A DNA stretch of 64,000 bases from an uncultured Lachnospiraceae bacterium. Its GTDB lineage: Bacteria; Bacillota; Clostridia; Lachnospirales; Lachnospiraceae. Position 1 is the first letter of the stretch, and every line of letters starts with the position of its first letter. Below the pieces are notes generated by a model that saw nothing but the letters and a program-made list of their open reading frames with translations, had not been told where the DNA came from and did no database searches. Positions 7,614 through 15,896 of this stretch are shown here, one piece after another. A program made the position numbers and the translations under genes. The stretch is from contig CAJTSD010000002.1 of assembly GCA_910578795.1 (NCBI GenBank), positions 62,001 to 126,000 on the forward strand. Reading direction: 5' to 3'.

Positions 7614-7925
7614 TTATTTCAACAGCTCCATCACGGTTGCAACACTCTGTCCTGACTGGACTTTTACAGCGTCCTGCGCCTGATTGAGGATATGTTTATT
7701 TGCCTCGCGTATCATGTCGTCTGCTTTGGCTACGTCCATTACATCGCTTTCCGAAGCCAAAACGTTCTCCTCCGCAATCTGTTTTACCTGATTTGACAGT
7801 TTTAGCTCCGCAGCTGCCTCCTGCGTCTGCGGCTTCTTTGACGCAACATCCTTTTTGTCGTTCGCTGGCTGTACCTGCTTTGCGTACGCTGCAGTTCCTG
7901 TTTCTAAATTGTTTCTTACGATCAT
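7614..7925 (-). CDS. Mini-flagellin: flagellin-terminus-like protein of 103 aa
   Basis: The last 45 residues (from ESDVMDVAKADDMIREAN to VMELLK) align without gaps to the last 45 of the 551-aa flagellin (ESAIRDTDMAEEM to LSLLG): E-S, D, A, acidic-acidic-M, N, I/V-L, Q-A, Q, V and final L-L coincide. The first residues MIVRNNLET resemble a flagellin start (MVVQHNLQA). The D1 part and the variable core are absent. A role as a filament accessory, export decoy or regulator (for example a FliS or FliW ligand) is possible; none is shown. It has its own SigA promoter, GGAGGG ribosome binding site and terminator, so it is expressed separately from the flagellins. Confidence 0.75.
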   Translation of the reverse strand: MIVRNNLETGTAAYAKQVQPANDKKDVASKKPQTQEAAAELKLSNQVKQIAEENVLASESDVMDVAKADDMIREANKHILNQAQDAVKVQSGQSVATVMELLK

Positions 7926-7988
7926 AATAACCCTCCATTCATCATTTACATGCTATTGCCCCATAACCAAACTCTTTTTGATACTCTC

Positions 7989-8017
7989 AGTATAAACCAG
8001 TTGACAGAAAATGTCAA
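7989..8017 (-). promoter_or_regulatory. SigA promoter of the mini-flagellin with overlapping inverted repeat
   Basis: Minus strand: TTGACA (8012-8017), 17 bases, TATACT (7989-7994), a near-perfect SigA promoter. The -35 is one arm of a perfect inverted repeat TTGACA-GAAAA-TGTCAA (8001-8017), which could be an operator. Confidence 0.85.
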
Positions 8018-8069
8018 CATATTTTCGTAATTGTATATACAACTTGGCTAAAATATGTAATTTTCCGAC

Positions 8070-8104
8070 AAAAGAAGTGAACCAATAAACGGTTCACTTC
8101 TTTT
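8070..8104 (-). terminator. Terminator of the fliD-fliS-fliT unit
   Basis: GAAGTGAACC (8074-8083) pairs with GGTTCACTTC (8091-8100), extended by A/T pairs on both sides. The stop codon of the fliT-like gene lies inside the hairpin. On the minus strand the stem ends in TTCTTTTG. Confidence 0.8.
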
Positions 8105-8570
8105 TATCCATAAGCTGTGGATCAACATCATTAATCCGGCTCATTGCTTTATAGTATTGTGTCGCAGCCGCATTGCTGACCTTAATCGTGCGAATCTCTT
8201 TACGCTTGGAATCTACGGCTGACTTCATTGCCTGTTTTCCCCGCTGCTCCTGCGCTTCCACTGCCACGCCCTTGTCAATCGCCATACGAATCAGATCCTG
8301 CATTCTCTGCACTTTGTCAGCATATGCCTTGGGATCTGCCTGCACTGCATCACGTACTCGTTCATAGGTACTTGTGAACCCGTCATCCAGTTTATTCAGC
8401 TCATCAATCAAAACACCCTTTTCATCCATTGACTTATCATATTTCTGCATGTCAAAAGGCTGTTCAAGCGCGATTGCAATCTGTTTTTTGTCAAGTTCAA
8501 GCACCCTGTCTAATACATCGATTTTCTTTTCGAGACTTTCTATCATGATTTGTAAATAGTCTTCTGTCAT
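8094..8570 (-). CDS. FliT/FlgN-like flagellar export chaperone
   Basis: 158 residues, almost entirely helical with heptad-like spacing and many Lys/Asp/Gln, beginning MTEDYLQIMIESLEKKIDVLDRVLELDKKQ. Size, coiled-coil character and position directly after fliS match the FliT/FlgN-type chaperones that bind late export substrates such as FliD or FlgK. Sequence similarity in this family is weak, so the name rests mainly on context. The start at 8570 is preferred over the TTG at 8576 because AGGGG lies at better spacing. Possible coupling with fliS (12-base gap). Confidence 0.7.
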   Translation of the reverse strand: MTEDYLQIMIESLEKKIDVLDRVLELDKKQIAIALEQPFDMQKYDKSMDEKGVLIDELNKLDDGFTSTYERVRDAVQADPKAYADKVQRMQDLIRMAIDKGVAVEAQEQRGKQAMKSAVDSKRKEIRTIKVSNAAATQYYKAMSRINDVDPQLMDKKK

Positions 8571-8582
8571 ATGCAATCCCCT

Positions 8583-9053
8583 TTATGCTCCTGAAAGTTT
8601 TGCGGTGGCAGATGCCGTATATCCCGCCGTGTTTCCGCGTCCGCCTGCCACTCTTGCCTGTGCCGCAGGATTTGACTTGTCAGAAGCAACCTTCTTCATG
8701 ACTTCCTTCCAATTGTCTCTCATCGAACGGATGTGCTTTAGCACTTCCTCCATAATTTCAGGGTCTTTCTTCATATTACATTCATGGCATCTGCGGAGAA
8801 GATAAACATAAATCTTCTCAAATTCTTCCCATATCGGATATTTTTTATCCAATGTATCCCTGAAATTCTGTATAATATTTTCTACCCTTACAATATTCTC
8901 GTGCGCTTTTGCCGGATTTTTATTTTCCATCGCTACGATTGCCATATTTCCAAACTTTATGGCTCCCTCATAAAGCATAAGCGTAAGCTCAGCAGGGGAA
9001 GCGGTCATAATTTTGGCATTTTGGTACTGTGCATATCCGTTTTGTTTCAGCAT
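8583..9053 (-). CDS. fliS: Flagellar export chaperone FliS
   Basis: 156 residues. YAQYQNAKIMTASPAELTLMLYEGAIKF is the FliS signature, followed by the four-helix bundle (AHENIVRVENIIQNFRDTLD). FliS binds the disordered C-terminus of flagellin in the cytoplasm and keeps it from polymerising before export; in B. subtilis it also affects FliW. The C-terminal ~25 residues are Ala/Gly/Ser-rich and extend beyond usual FliS. It lies between fliD and the fliT-like gene, the usual order, with GAGGG upstream of the start. Confidence 0.95.
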   Translation of the reverse strand: MLKQNGYAQYQNAKIMTASPAELTLMLYEGAIKFGNMAIVAMENKNPAKAHENIVRVENIIQNFRDTLDKKYPIWEEFEKIYVYLLRRCHECNMKKDPEIMEEVLKHIRSMRDNWKEVMKKVASDKSNPAAQARVAGGRGNTAGYTASATAKLSGA

Positions 9054-9099
9054 TCGCTAATCCCTCTTTCTTTATATTCCACCCTAATGTTTACCCTTA

Positions 9100-10773
9100 T
9101 CAGCCGTTGCCAAGCATACTTGACACAATGCTCTGATTTGACTGCAGCTTGGAAAGCGCTGTCTCCATCTTGGAGAACTTATCATACCATCTGTCCTCAT
9201 AGTCGCTGAGCTTCTGCTCTGCTTCCTTGATTTTCTTGGTATAATTGTCATAGTCCTTCTTCATCTGCTTGTCATTATATACCTTGTAGATACTGCTATA
9301 GTCTGTCGTACCCATAAGCTTATCCAGCGAGTTATACAGATTCTTGCACATTCCAGAGAAGAACTCTGCTGTTCCATCTGGATCCTCAAGCAACGCTTTT
9401 CTGAGCATATCTGTCTCGTCTGCCACATTTTCATCATCCGGATCACCATCAATATGGTAAGCATGATGCTCGTTATCACTTGCCTTGAAGTATCCCATTG
9501 TCTTGATGCCGAAGTTTGAAAGGTACATTGTTTTTCCGCCAACCTCAATGCCGCCAAGCATTGTATTGGTGAGCGCATTCATAACAGAACCCAGCTGCGT
9601 GTCTTTTCTTAAAAGCGAACCTTTGATTGTACCTTCCCAGGTCTCAATCTCCTCGTCCGTCATTGCCTCTTTATCATCCGCAGACAGCATATTGTACTTT
9701 CTTGCAGAATCCGCGTTGTAGAGCTTATCCATCTCATTGATGAGATCATTATACTCCGTGATGAAATCCTTGATTACATTATAGGTAGCGTCAACATCCG
9801 TTGTCGTCGTAATTGTGATTTCTTCGTCATCCGCAGTCTTTCCCTGTACGTTAATGGTCAGACCGTTAATCTCAAACGTATTGGAATCCGATGTAAACAG
9901 GGATCCGTTCAGGTAAATCTCTGCATCCTGTCCGTCAATTTTTGAAGCGCCCTTTGTCGTGTCAAGTCCCAGCAGCTCAAGTGCATTTCCTAACGGCGCA
10001 CCCGCATCATCAGTAGCCGGCAGATTCTCAATCTTGAAATCATTCTCCTCGCCCGATTCCTTCGCGCTGATGAAAAATCTCTGGTTCTGCTCGTCAAAGC
10101 TTGCATTGACGCCTGCCTCCTTAAGCTTTGAAACAAAGTCACTGATTTTCATGTCTTTATCAAATTTAATCTCTGTTGCAACCTTTACTTTTTCACCGCC
10201 GGAAGCTGTCTTAATCGTTCCTAAAGGAAGTTTTCCCTGCTGCTCCAAAAGAAGATCCTCGTCCGTCGCAATAACGGCTTCGCCCTTATCGTTCAGCTTA
10301 TATCGTTCGCCCTCTTTCAGCTCCCTTGTTGCCGTAACCTTTATTCTCTGACCGGACAGCTGGTCAACAGCTCCGTTCGAGCCAATACCCGCAATGTTAT
10401 CACTGCCCTTAAACTTCAGCGTATCATGTACCTTCTTGCCTGTCAAGTATCCCGTCTTGGCAACCTGGCTTATTTTTAAACTCTGCGTACCATTTACCGC
10501 ACCGTTTGCCGTAACAGTTGCCTTTGTGGAATCCGAAACCGTTGTTTTCTGTTTTTTAAACGAGCCGCTCATACGCAGCTTGGAAAGCGTACCACTGTAA
10601 AGATTATAAATCTTTGTATTCAAGTCCTGCCATACATTCTGCTTCCACTCCAGCTTTTTCTGATCATTTTTCAGGTCGTCAACCTTCATCTGCTTTGCCG
10701 CAACAAGCTGCTGCACGATGCTTTCCGTATCCATTCCAGAATACATACCGGTTATTCTCATTCTATCTGACAT
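9100..10773 (-). CDS. fliD: Flagellar filament cap protein FliD (hook-associated protein 2)
   Basis: 557 residues. The N-terminus MSDRMRITGMYSGMDTESIVQQLVAAKQMKVDDLKNDQ is the FliD_N domain; the C-terminal half contains the FliD_C region, including FITEYNDLINEMDKLY and a final coiled coil (YTKKIKEAEQKLSDYEDRW, LSKLQSNQSIVSSMLGNG). FliD caps the growing filament and folds flagellin subunits into place. Central residues 130-330 are the variable D2/D3 region. It is followed by fliS and the fliT-like chaperone. Confidence 0.97.
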   Translation of the reverse strand: MSDRMRITGMYSGMDTESIVQQLVAAKQMKVDDLKNDQKKLEWKQNVWQDLNTKIYNLYSGTLSKLRMSGSFKKQKTTVSDSTKATVTANGAVNGTQSLKISQVAKTGYLTGKKVHDTLKFKGSDNIAGIGSNGAVDQLSGQRIKVTATRELKEGERYKLNDKGEAVIATDEDLLLEQQGKLPLGTIKTASGGEKVKVATEIKFDKDMKISDFVSKLKEAGVNASFDEQNQRFFISAKESGEENDFKIENLPATDDAGAPLGNALELLGLDTTKGASKIDGQDAEIYLNGSLFTSDSNTFEINGLTINVQGKTADDEEITITTTTDVDATYNVIKDFITEYNDLINEMDKLYNADSARKYNMLSADDKEAMTDEEIETWEGTIKGSLLRKDTQLGSVMNALTNTMLGGIEVGGKTMYLSNFGIKTMGYFKASDNEHHAYHIDGDPDDENVADETDMLRKALLEDPDGTAEFFSGMCKNLYNSLDKLMGTTDYSSIYKVYNDKQMKKDYDNYTKKIKEAEQKLSDYEDRWYDKFSKMETALSKLQSNQSIVSSMLGNG

Positions 10774-10847
10774 AATTCCATCCCAATCCTTTCTTTTATT
10801 TTATTTTGATTATATTAATTTTCTTTTTCACTATAGATTTTATATGT

Positions 10848-11318
10848 TTAGAGCTTCTCGTCCATAAGCACGCCCGCAAGTTCCATACATTTTGCTATCA
10901 TGTCAAGCGTTTTTTCAGGCGGGAACTCCTTGATGACTTCCTTTGTCTCCCTGTCAACCAGCTTGATTGTCACACGTTCCGTCTTTTCGTGGATTCCGAA
11001 CTTCACCTCGGAATTGGGAAGCTGGGCATTCATCTTGCTGATTGCTTTCTTAATCTTTTCATGCTCTGCCGCCTTCTTTTCCTCTGCGGTGCGGGTGTCA
11101 CTGGCATTCGCCCTGTTATTGGCATTTGACTTGTTTGCCTTATAATTCTGGGTTCCATTTTCCTGTACCTGTGTGTTTTCTCCATCCGTGGTCTCCACAC
11201 GTACAGTATTGTCTGTTTCAGCCTGTGTCACAGGTCTTGATGTGCTCACTGGTGTTATCGCAGGCGCACTGACGGTTGTATTCATTGCCACTGAGCTGTT
11301 CATTGATTCTATATACAT
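10848..11318 (-). CDS. flaG: FlaG family flagellar protein
   Basis: 156 residues. The C-terminal half (INxx-type helix KKAISKMNAQLPNSEVKFGIHEKTERVTIKLVD, then EVIKEFPPEKTLDMIAKCMELAGVLMDEKL) is the FlaG domain, with the typical I-P-P/F-P-P-E-K-x-L-D motif. The first ~85 residues are low-complexity Thr/Asn/Glu-rich. FlaG influences filament length in other bacteria; the exact role is unclear. It lies directly before fliD, as in B. subtilis (yvyC-fliD). Confidence 0.9.
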   Translation of the reverse strand: MYIESMNSSVAMNTTVSAPAITPVSTSRPVTQAETDNTVRVETTDGENTQVQENGTQNYKANKSNANNRANASDTRTAEEKKAAEHEKIKKAISKMNAQLPNSEVKFGIHEKTERVTIKLVDRETKEVIKEFPPEKTLDMIAKCMELAGVLMDEKL

Positions 11319-11379
11319 GCTTTTTCACCTCCATGTTTCTCTGCATATATGCATATTTCTATAAGTCCAGTTATAGTGT

Positions 11380-11407
11380 ATATCGGTTAAAAAACAAAAA
11401 ATGTTTA
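11380..11407 (-). promoter_or_regulatory. Possible SigD promoter before flaG-fliD-fliS
   Basis: Minus strand: TAAA (11404-11407), 16 bases, ACCGATAT (11380-11387). The -35 lies inside the csrA terminator hairpin. Spacing is one base longer than consensus and the last -10 base differs. Confidence 0.5.
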
Positions 11408-11426
11408 TAGCGACTATAAACATTTT
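11391..11426 (-). terminator. Terminator downstream of fliW-csrA
   Basis: Perfect 13-base stem AAAATGTTTATAG / CTATAAACATTTT with a three-base loop (11398-11426). On the minus strand it is followed by TTTTTTG and more T. Confidence 0.9.
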
Positions 11427-11473
11427 CCGTAATATTTTATGGTATTTTTGTGCTTTCCTGTCTGTTAAATCCG

Positions 11474-11698
11474 CTATTGAAACAGATTTGCCAGCTGCTC
11501 CTTCACTTGCGCCGCATTATTGGTCGCTTCCTTATTTGCTTCCTGTATCTGCAGGTATACTTCTTTCCGGTATACAGGTACCTGTTTGGGAGCTGCAATC
11601 CCGATTTTTACCTGCTCTCCCTTTATGTCAAGCACCGTTATCTCTATGTCGTTATTTATCATTAATGCCTCGCCTTTTTTTCTTGATAGTGCCAACAT
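11474..11698 (-). CDS. csrA: Carbon storage regulator CsrA
   Basis: 74 residues starting MLALSRKKGEALMINNDIEITVLDIKGEQVKIGI, the classic CsrA beta-sheet dimer sequence, with the RNA-binding edges L4-S5-R6-K7 and the later VPVYRKEVY. It binds GGA motifs in mRNA leaders and blocks translation. It starts one base after the fliW stop, and FliW is its known protein antagonist in Firmicutes. The likely target in this window is the flagellin leader at 3274-3409. The longer open frame upstream is fliW sequence in another frame and is not used. Confidence 0.97.
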   Translation of the reverse strand: MLALSRKKGEALMINNDIEITVLDIKGEQVKIGIAAPKQVPVYRKEVYLQIQEANKEATNNAAQVKEQLANLFQ

Positions 11699-11699
11699 A

Positions 11700-12164
11700 T
11701 TATTCACCTGCCTTCTTCGCCCTGATCTTGTCATAGATCGCGTATTTAATGCTGTATGTGTCATCCTCGCTTATCAGTTGTACTGCCTTGCGCTCCTCCA
11801 CGTTTACAATAATCGGCGCTTTCAGGTTCACCGTTGTCTGCGTAATTTCCTTGGGAACGGTCACTGTCACCAGCATCATCAGATTCTCGGGCACAATATT
11901 TTCCCCAAGCGGCTTCAAAAGCTCCCTGTCAAATACCGGCATATACTCCTCCATCACAAGATTCGGATCCATGACAGGCATTGCAAAATTCGGCTCATCG
12001 AGGGACTGCAGCCATTTAATGCTTGACTCCGCACCCTTCTCAATATTAAAAATCAAGGTAAAATCCTTAAGGTCAGGAAATCCCAGTATGCCATGCTCAA
12101 ACCGGATAATCTTATTATCCTCAATAGCAATCTTTCCAAATGCATTTGTATTTACTTCTACCAT
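11700..12164 (-). CDS. fliW: Flagellar assembly factor FliW
   Basis: 154 residues with FGKIAIEDNKIIRFEHGILGFPDLKDFTLI, the FliW beta-barrel signature, and MPVMDPNLV further on. FliW binds either flagellin or CsrA: when flagellin is exported, free FliW releases CsrA from the flagellin mRNA. The start at 12164 follows GGAGGTTAAA; upstream frame is discarded because it crosses a repeat element. It is followed by csrA with a one-base gap. Confidence 0.96.
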   Translation of the reverse strand: MVEVNTNAFGKIAIEDNKIIRFEHGILGFPDLKDFTLIFNIEKGAESSIKWLQSLDEPNFAMPVMDPNLVMEEYMPVFDRELLKPLGENIVPENLMMLVTVTVPKEITQTTVNLKAPIIVNVEERKAVQLISEDDTYSIKYAIYDKIRAKKAGE

Positions 12165-12187
12165 TTTAACCTCCATTTTAGCCACAG

Positions 12188-12243
12188 TCTGCGAATTTGT
12201 GTCTCTGCACAAATATGCCGTGTGAAATTTTAATTTCACACTG
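12188..12243 (-). repeat. Paired-hairpin intergenic element, copy A (flgL/fliW)
   Basis: Right after the flgL stop: hairpin GTGTGAAAT-TTTA-ATTTCACAC, then a second one with arms ATTTGTG/CACAAAT inside GCGAATTTGTG...CACAAATATGC. Same architecture as copies B to G elsewhere in this window; the ribosome binding site of fliW follows it. Confidence 0.75.
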
Positions 12244-13878
12244 TTATCTGATATAGTCAAGCAGCGAGGTCTGCATTACATAGCTGATTGACGAAAGCGC
12301 CGCCTCATAAGTCATTTTAACACTGCTCAACTGTACGGTAAGGTCTGCATAGTCCGCATCTTCATTCTCGCTGACAAGCTCTTTATAGTTTGTCTGTGAT
12401 GTTGCCAAACGGTTCTCAATCAGTGTCAGGCAGCTGCCTCTTGAGCCACAGTTCGTCGTTGCGTTGTTAACGTTTTCAAGATATCCGTTAAAGTTTGTCA
12501 AAAGCTCTCCCAAGCGCTTCTTCACCTTATCGTGGCAATAGGTGTTTGCCTTTTCAAGCGCGGCTTTCTCAAGCTCAAGCTTCTTGAGTTCTTCGCCTTC
12601 ATACTTTCCGGAATCAATCATGTCCTGGATGACGTTTAGGTTCGCCTGAATTGTGGTGGAATCCTCAACCATACGGCTCAGCTCATCGATGTCCCTGCCG
12701 ACATCATGCGTAAACAGCTCATCCGCCGTCGTGTTGACACGGATTGTCTGATTGCTTCCGATATCATATTCGATAATCTGTTTTCCGCTTGCCGTCGGAT
12801 CCTTCAGGAAATTCTCGTTATACTCCAGCCAACGGTCCTGGATGTCATGCTCACGTTCCGCATAGAAATAGTGCACCGGATTAATGTCGCCTTTTTTCCA
12901 ATTTGACTTTTCATAGCTGACACGCAGCTCCGTATCGTGCTCAAGCGCCGCCACGGTCTGCTTTACATTGCTTCCGAGCAGAAGCTCGCCCGTGCTTGCA
13001 ATATATACGACTGCATCCGGATCCTTGACTGCCGCCATATAAGCATTCTCGTCAGCCGCCGCAAAAACCTGAATCGGTTTTGCGCCTGCCGCGATTGCAG
13101 CGGGATCTGTACTGTATACTGTATTTGCGGGATCTCCTGTCTTCCCGTTAAACGTGCCAAACTCAAACGTGATCACTGGCGTATGCGTTGAACCGTGTTT
13201 GTCGTCTTTCTCATCCACTCCGTCCAAATTGTTATACGCAAGACGCAGCCGGTAAATGTCATTTGTGGTCACATCATACTCTGTCGTATCCTTATTGGCA
13301 TCATTAAAGTTTCCTTCATTGAGCTCCTTAAGGCATCCTGTTGCCACATATGTCATTTTATCCATATCAAGATTTGTGAACTGTTCCGTAATTTTGTACG
13401 TTTCCGTCTGATCGGCTATGAATGTAAGCGGCAGATCCGTCCTGTAGCCCGTAAAGAGCGATCTGCCTGCACTGTCCGCATTTCCTACGGAATAATACTC
13501 CTCCGCAAGGCTCACAAGATCTTTCACAATTGCCGTGATGTCTTTATTCTCATTATAGTCATTTGCAGCCTGATTAAGCAGCTGACTCATTCCGGAAGAA
13601 TCATTACTGAGAATCTTTGCCACTGTGTCAATCGCCTTATCTGTCAGATCAAGCCAGCTGCGCGCGTCCTTTGCGTTACGTTCATAGTACTGGTCAATTT
13701 TGTCAAGCGAAGCATTGAGCTTGAGCGCACGGATTGCAGTCACGGGATCGTCGGAAGGACGCGTAATTTTCTTTCCGGTTGCCATTTGGTTTGTGAGCCG
13801 TTCCTGATGCTGTTTATTGACATTCAGGTTTCTAAGCGATGTATTCTGCATCATTTTTGTGGTTATTCGCATTGCCAT
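12244..13878 (-). CDS. flgL: Flagellar hook-associated protein 3 (FlgL)
   Basis: 544 residues. N-terminus MAMRITTKMMQNTSLRNLNVNKQHQERLTNQMATGKKITRPSDDP and C-terminus SVKMTYEAALSSISYVMQTSLLDYI are the flagellin-like D0/D1 parts of FlgL. It forms the hook-filament junction with FlgK. The protein is longer than the usual ~300 residues because of a central insertion (about residues 170-400). It follows two flgK genes. Confidence 0.95.
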   Translation of the reverse strand: MAMRITTKMMQNTSLRNLNVNKQHQERLTNQMATGKKITRPSDDPVTAIRALKLNASLDKIDQYYERNAKDARSWLDLTDKAIDTVAKILSNDSSGMSQLLNQAANDYNENKDITAIVKDLVSLAEEYYSVGNADSAGRSLFTGYRTDLPLTFIADQTETYKITEQFTNLDMDKMTYVATGCLKELNEGNFNDANKDTTEYDVTTNDIYRLRLAYNNLDGVDEKDDKHGSTHTPVITFEFGTFNGKTGDPANTVYSTDPAAIAAGAKPIQVFAAADENAYMAAVKDPDAVVYIASTGELLLGSNVKQTVAALEHDTELRVSYEKSNWKKGDINPVHYFYAEREHDIQDRWLEYNENFLKDPTASGKQIIEYDIGSNQTIRVNTTADELFTHDVGRDIDELSRMVEDSTTIQANLNVIQDMIDSGKYEGEELKKLELEKAALEKANTYCHDKVKKRLGELLTNFNGYLENVNNATTNCGSRGSCLTLIENRLATSQTNYKELVSENEDADYADLTVQLSSVKMTYEAALSSISYVMQTSLLDYIR

Positions 13879-13916
13879 ATTATTTTTCCCTCCAATATAT
13901 ATAACATCTCCTCATC

Positions 13917-13977
13917 GTGTGCGAATTTGTGCCCCTGCACAAATTTGCTGCATGAAAATTTTATTTTTCATGCTTTA
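13917..13977 (-). repeat. Paired-hairpin intergenic element, copy B (flgK/flgL)
   Basis: The flgK stop at 13975-13977 is followed by GCATGAAAA-TAAA-TTTTCATGC and then GCAAATTTGTGC-AGGG-GCACAAATTCGC, both near-perfect hairpins, before GATGAGGAGATGTTAT. Confidence 0.85.
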
Positions 13978-15858
13978 TACACCCGTTGCGTTAATCAGTC
14001 TGTCGTAGCATTCGTTCAATACGGATATCATCTTGCTCGCGAGGTTGTATGCGTTTTGGAACTTAATCATGTTCGCACCTTCTTCATCCTCATCAACGCC
14101 GCTGATGGAATAGCGGTTATTCGCAATTGACTCCTTAATATTCTCATAAAGATTCTGGAAGCTATATGCGCTCTGTGCATTCAGACCTGAATCACCAAGC
14201 ATACATTCCAAATACTCCTGCGCAGAACAGCCTCTGAACGTCATCTTTTCCTTATTTGTTCCCACATCATGCAGTTCTTTTATAATATCATACTTCGCCG
14301 GACCGTCTTTCTCGACCGTATGCGTTCCCATCTTATTCGGGTTATCCTGGAGCTCCTGCAATACGTTGAAGTTTCCAGCCGTAAGGTTGAAATAGCCCGT
14401 CTGCGAACCTGTTTTATACTCTGTCGCGCCGATTTTCACATCCATCGTATACTGTCCGCCATTTACGGCATCCTCACCGGTATAAAAAATACTGCCTTCC
14501 GGAAGCAGCTCCTCATCGACGTTCGTTGCTCCCTCAGTGTCATAATATAAGTTAAATTTGTACGCGTAGTCACGCACCCACTCATTCATCTGCTCCATGT
14601 AATAGGGAATGCCCTGATAGTTGACCTTCTGTCCTACCGATGCGCTTTGTTTGATTAAATCCTTTGTGACTGCCTCAGTATTTCTCCCGCTCTTTTCCGA
14701 AATGTTGAAGGTATAATAGCAGTCGCCGTTGTCCGTCAGCTGAAACTCATAATTATCATAATAATAATATTCCCCGCCAAGCATGATGCGTCCGTCCGTG
14801 AGCGGCAATGTTGACTTTGACATGCTCTTTAAATAATCATCTGTCACCCTTACCGTTACACTGTTCTTCTCGGTATCGACTGCCGTTACCTTTCCGCTGA
14901 ACGCCTCATAATTGTTTCCGTCCCTCATCTCAAAAAGTCCCTTAAGCTCGCCGCCAGTATTTTTTGCGCAAACCCCCAAATCCTCATTGGTATCCTTCCA
15001 GCGAATATCATAAAGTCCGTCCGCATCATTCTGATTGACCTTCTGCCATGTCGCCCTCGGCACGCACTCAAGCTGTCTGTAGTTATAGCCGGACACTAAC
15101 GGCTGTCCGCCGCAGATTTTGACGCTATAGCTGTGCAGCCCCGTAAAACGTCCCTGCTCATCAAGGATTTCCGTTTCTTCACACTTTACATCCGTTATTG
15201 CGGAAAGCTCGTCAATCAGCAAATCCCTCTTGTCACGAAGGTCGTTTGCCTTTGCCAGCCCGTTGACCTCAACCGTATTAATCTGCTTGTTTAAGGATGC
15301 AATCTGCTGTGAAAGGCTGTTAATCTTATCTGTCTTAATCTTGATTTCATCATTGACATCCGCCTGCATTTTTTGGAAATTATTGTACATAATCCGGAAA
15401 TACTGGCATAGATTTCCTGCAGAACCGATAAAGTCAAGCGCATGGTTCTTTTGATCCGCAGCTGTCTGGAGCGTCAAAAGCGTATTTTGATACTCACCAA
15501 AAATCGTTGCAAAACCTTTTACTGCATTTGTTCCCCTTTGATCCTTCAAATACTCCTGTATCACGTTACTATAATACCATTTCTTATCCATCTCACCGAG
15601 CTTTGCGTTATTGACCCAGTATTTCTCGTCATAGAAAACATCACGCACCCGCTCTGCGCCGAGAATGTCAACACCGGCGCCTACACAACCGTACGTCGCA
15701 AAAAACTGCATTGCCTCCGCCGCCGTTTGGTTGACCTGCTGTCTGGAATACCCTGTTGTCTGAACGTTTGCGATATTGTTGGCAGTCGTATTCAATGACG
15801 CGTTTGACGCTACCAAACCTGTATATGAAGTATTTAATCCTAAAAATGTTGATGGCAT
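13975..15858 (-). CDS. flgK: Flagellar hook-associated protein 1 (FlgK), second copy
   Basis: 627 residues. N-terminus GLNTSYTGLVASNASLNTTANNIANVQTTGYSRQQ has the flagellar rod/hook motif (A-x-N-N-I-A-N-x-x-T-x-G-Y-S-R-Q), and the C-terminus GANMIKFQNAYNLASKMISVLNECYDRLINATGV is the FlgK tail. Like its upstream neighbour it contains the segment NKQINTVEVNGLAKANDLRDKRDLLIDEL, so the two are duplicates, but the middle parts differ strongly. Conserved residues suggest it is functional. The tandem copy could replace FlgK in one filament type or act beside it. Confidence 0.92.
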   Translation of the reverse strand: MPSTFLGLNTSYTGLVASNASLNTTANNIANVQTTGYSRQQVNQTAAEAMQFFATYGCVGAGVDILGAERVRDVFYDEKYWVNNAKLGEMDKKWYYSNVIQEYLKDQRGTNAVKGFATIFGEYQNTLLTLQTAADQKNHALDFIGSAGNLCQYFRIMYNNFQKMQADVNDEIKIKTDKINSLSQQIASLNKQINTVEVNGLAKANDLRDKRDLLIDELSAITDVKCEETEILDEQGRFTGLHSYSVKICGGQPLVSGYNYRQLECVPRATWQKVNQNDADGLYDIRWKDTNEDLGVCAKNTGGELKGLFEMRDGNNYEAFSGKVTAVDTEKNSVTVRVTDDYLKSMSKSTLPLTDGRIMLGGEYYYYDNYEFQLTDNGDCYYTFNISEKSGRNTEAVTKDLIKQSASVGQKVNYQGIPYYMEQMNEWVRDYAYKFNLYYDTEGATNVDEELLPEGSIFYTGEDAVNGGQYTMDVKIGATEYKTGSQTGYFNLTAGNFNVLQELQDNPNKMGTHTVEKDGPAKYDIIKELHDVGTNKEKMTFRGCSAQEYLECMLGDSGLNAQSAYSFQNLYENIKESIANNRYSISGVDEDEEGANMIKFQNAYNLASKMISVLNECYDRLINATGV

Positions 15859-15896
15859 TTATTTTTCCCCTTTCGTCCTATCCGTTATGCTGCCGG

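Noticed and set aside
13195..14130. 311-codon plus-strand frame across flgL and flgK
   Set aside because: Runs antisense through two clear flagellar genes and the repeat element; no ribosome binding site or similarity.
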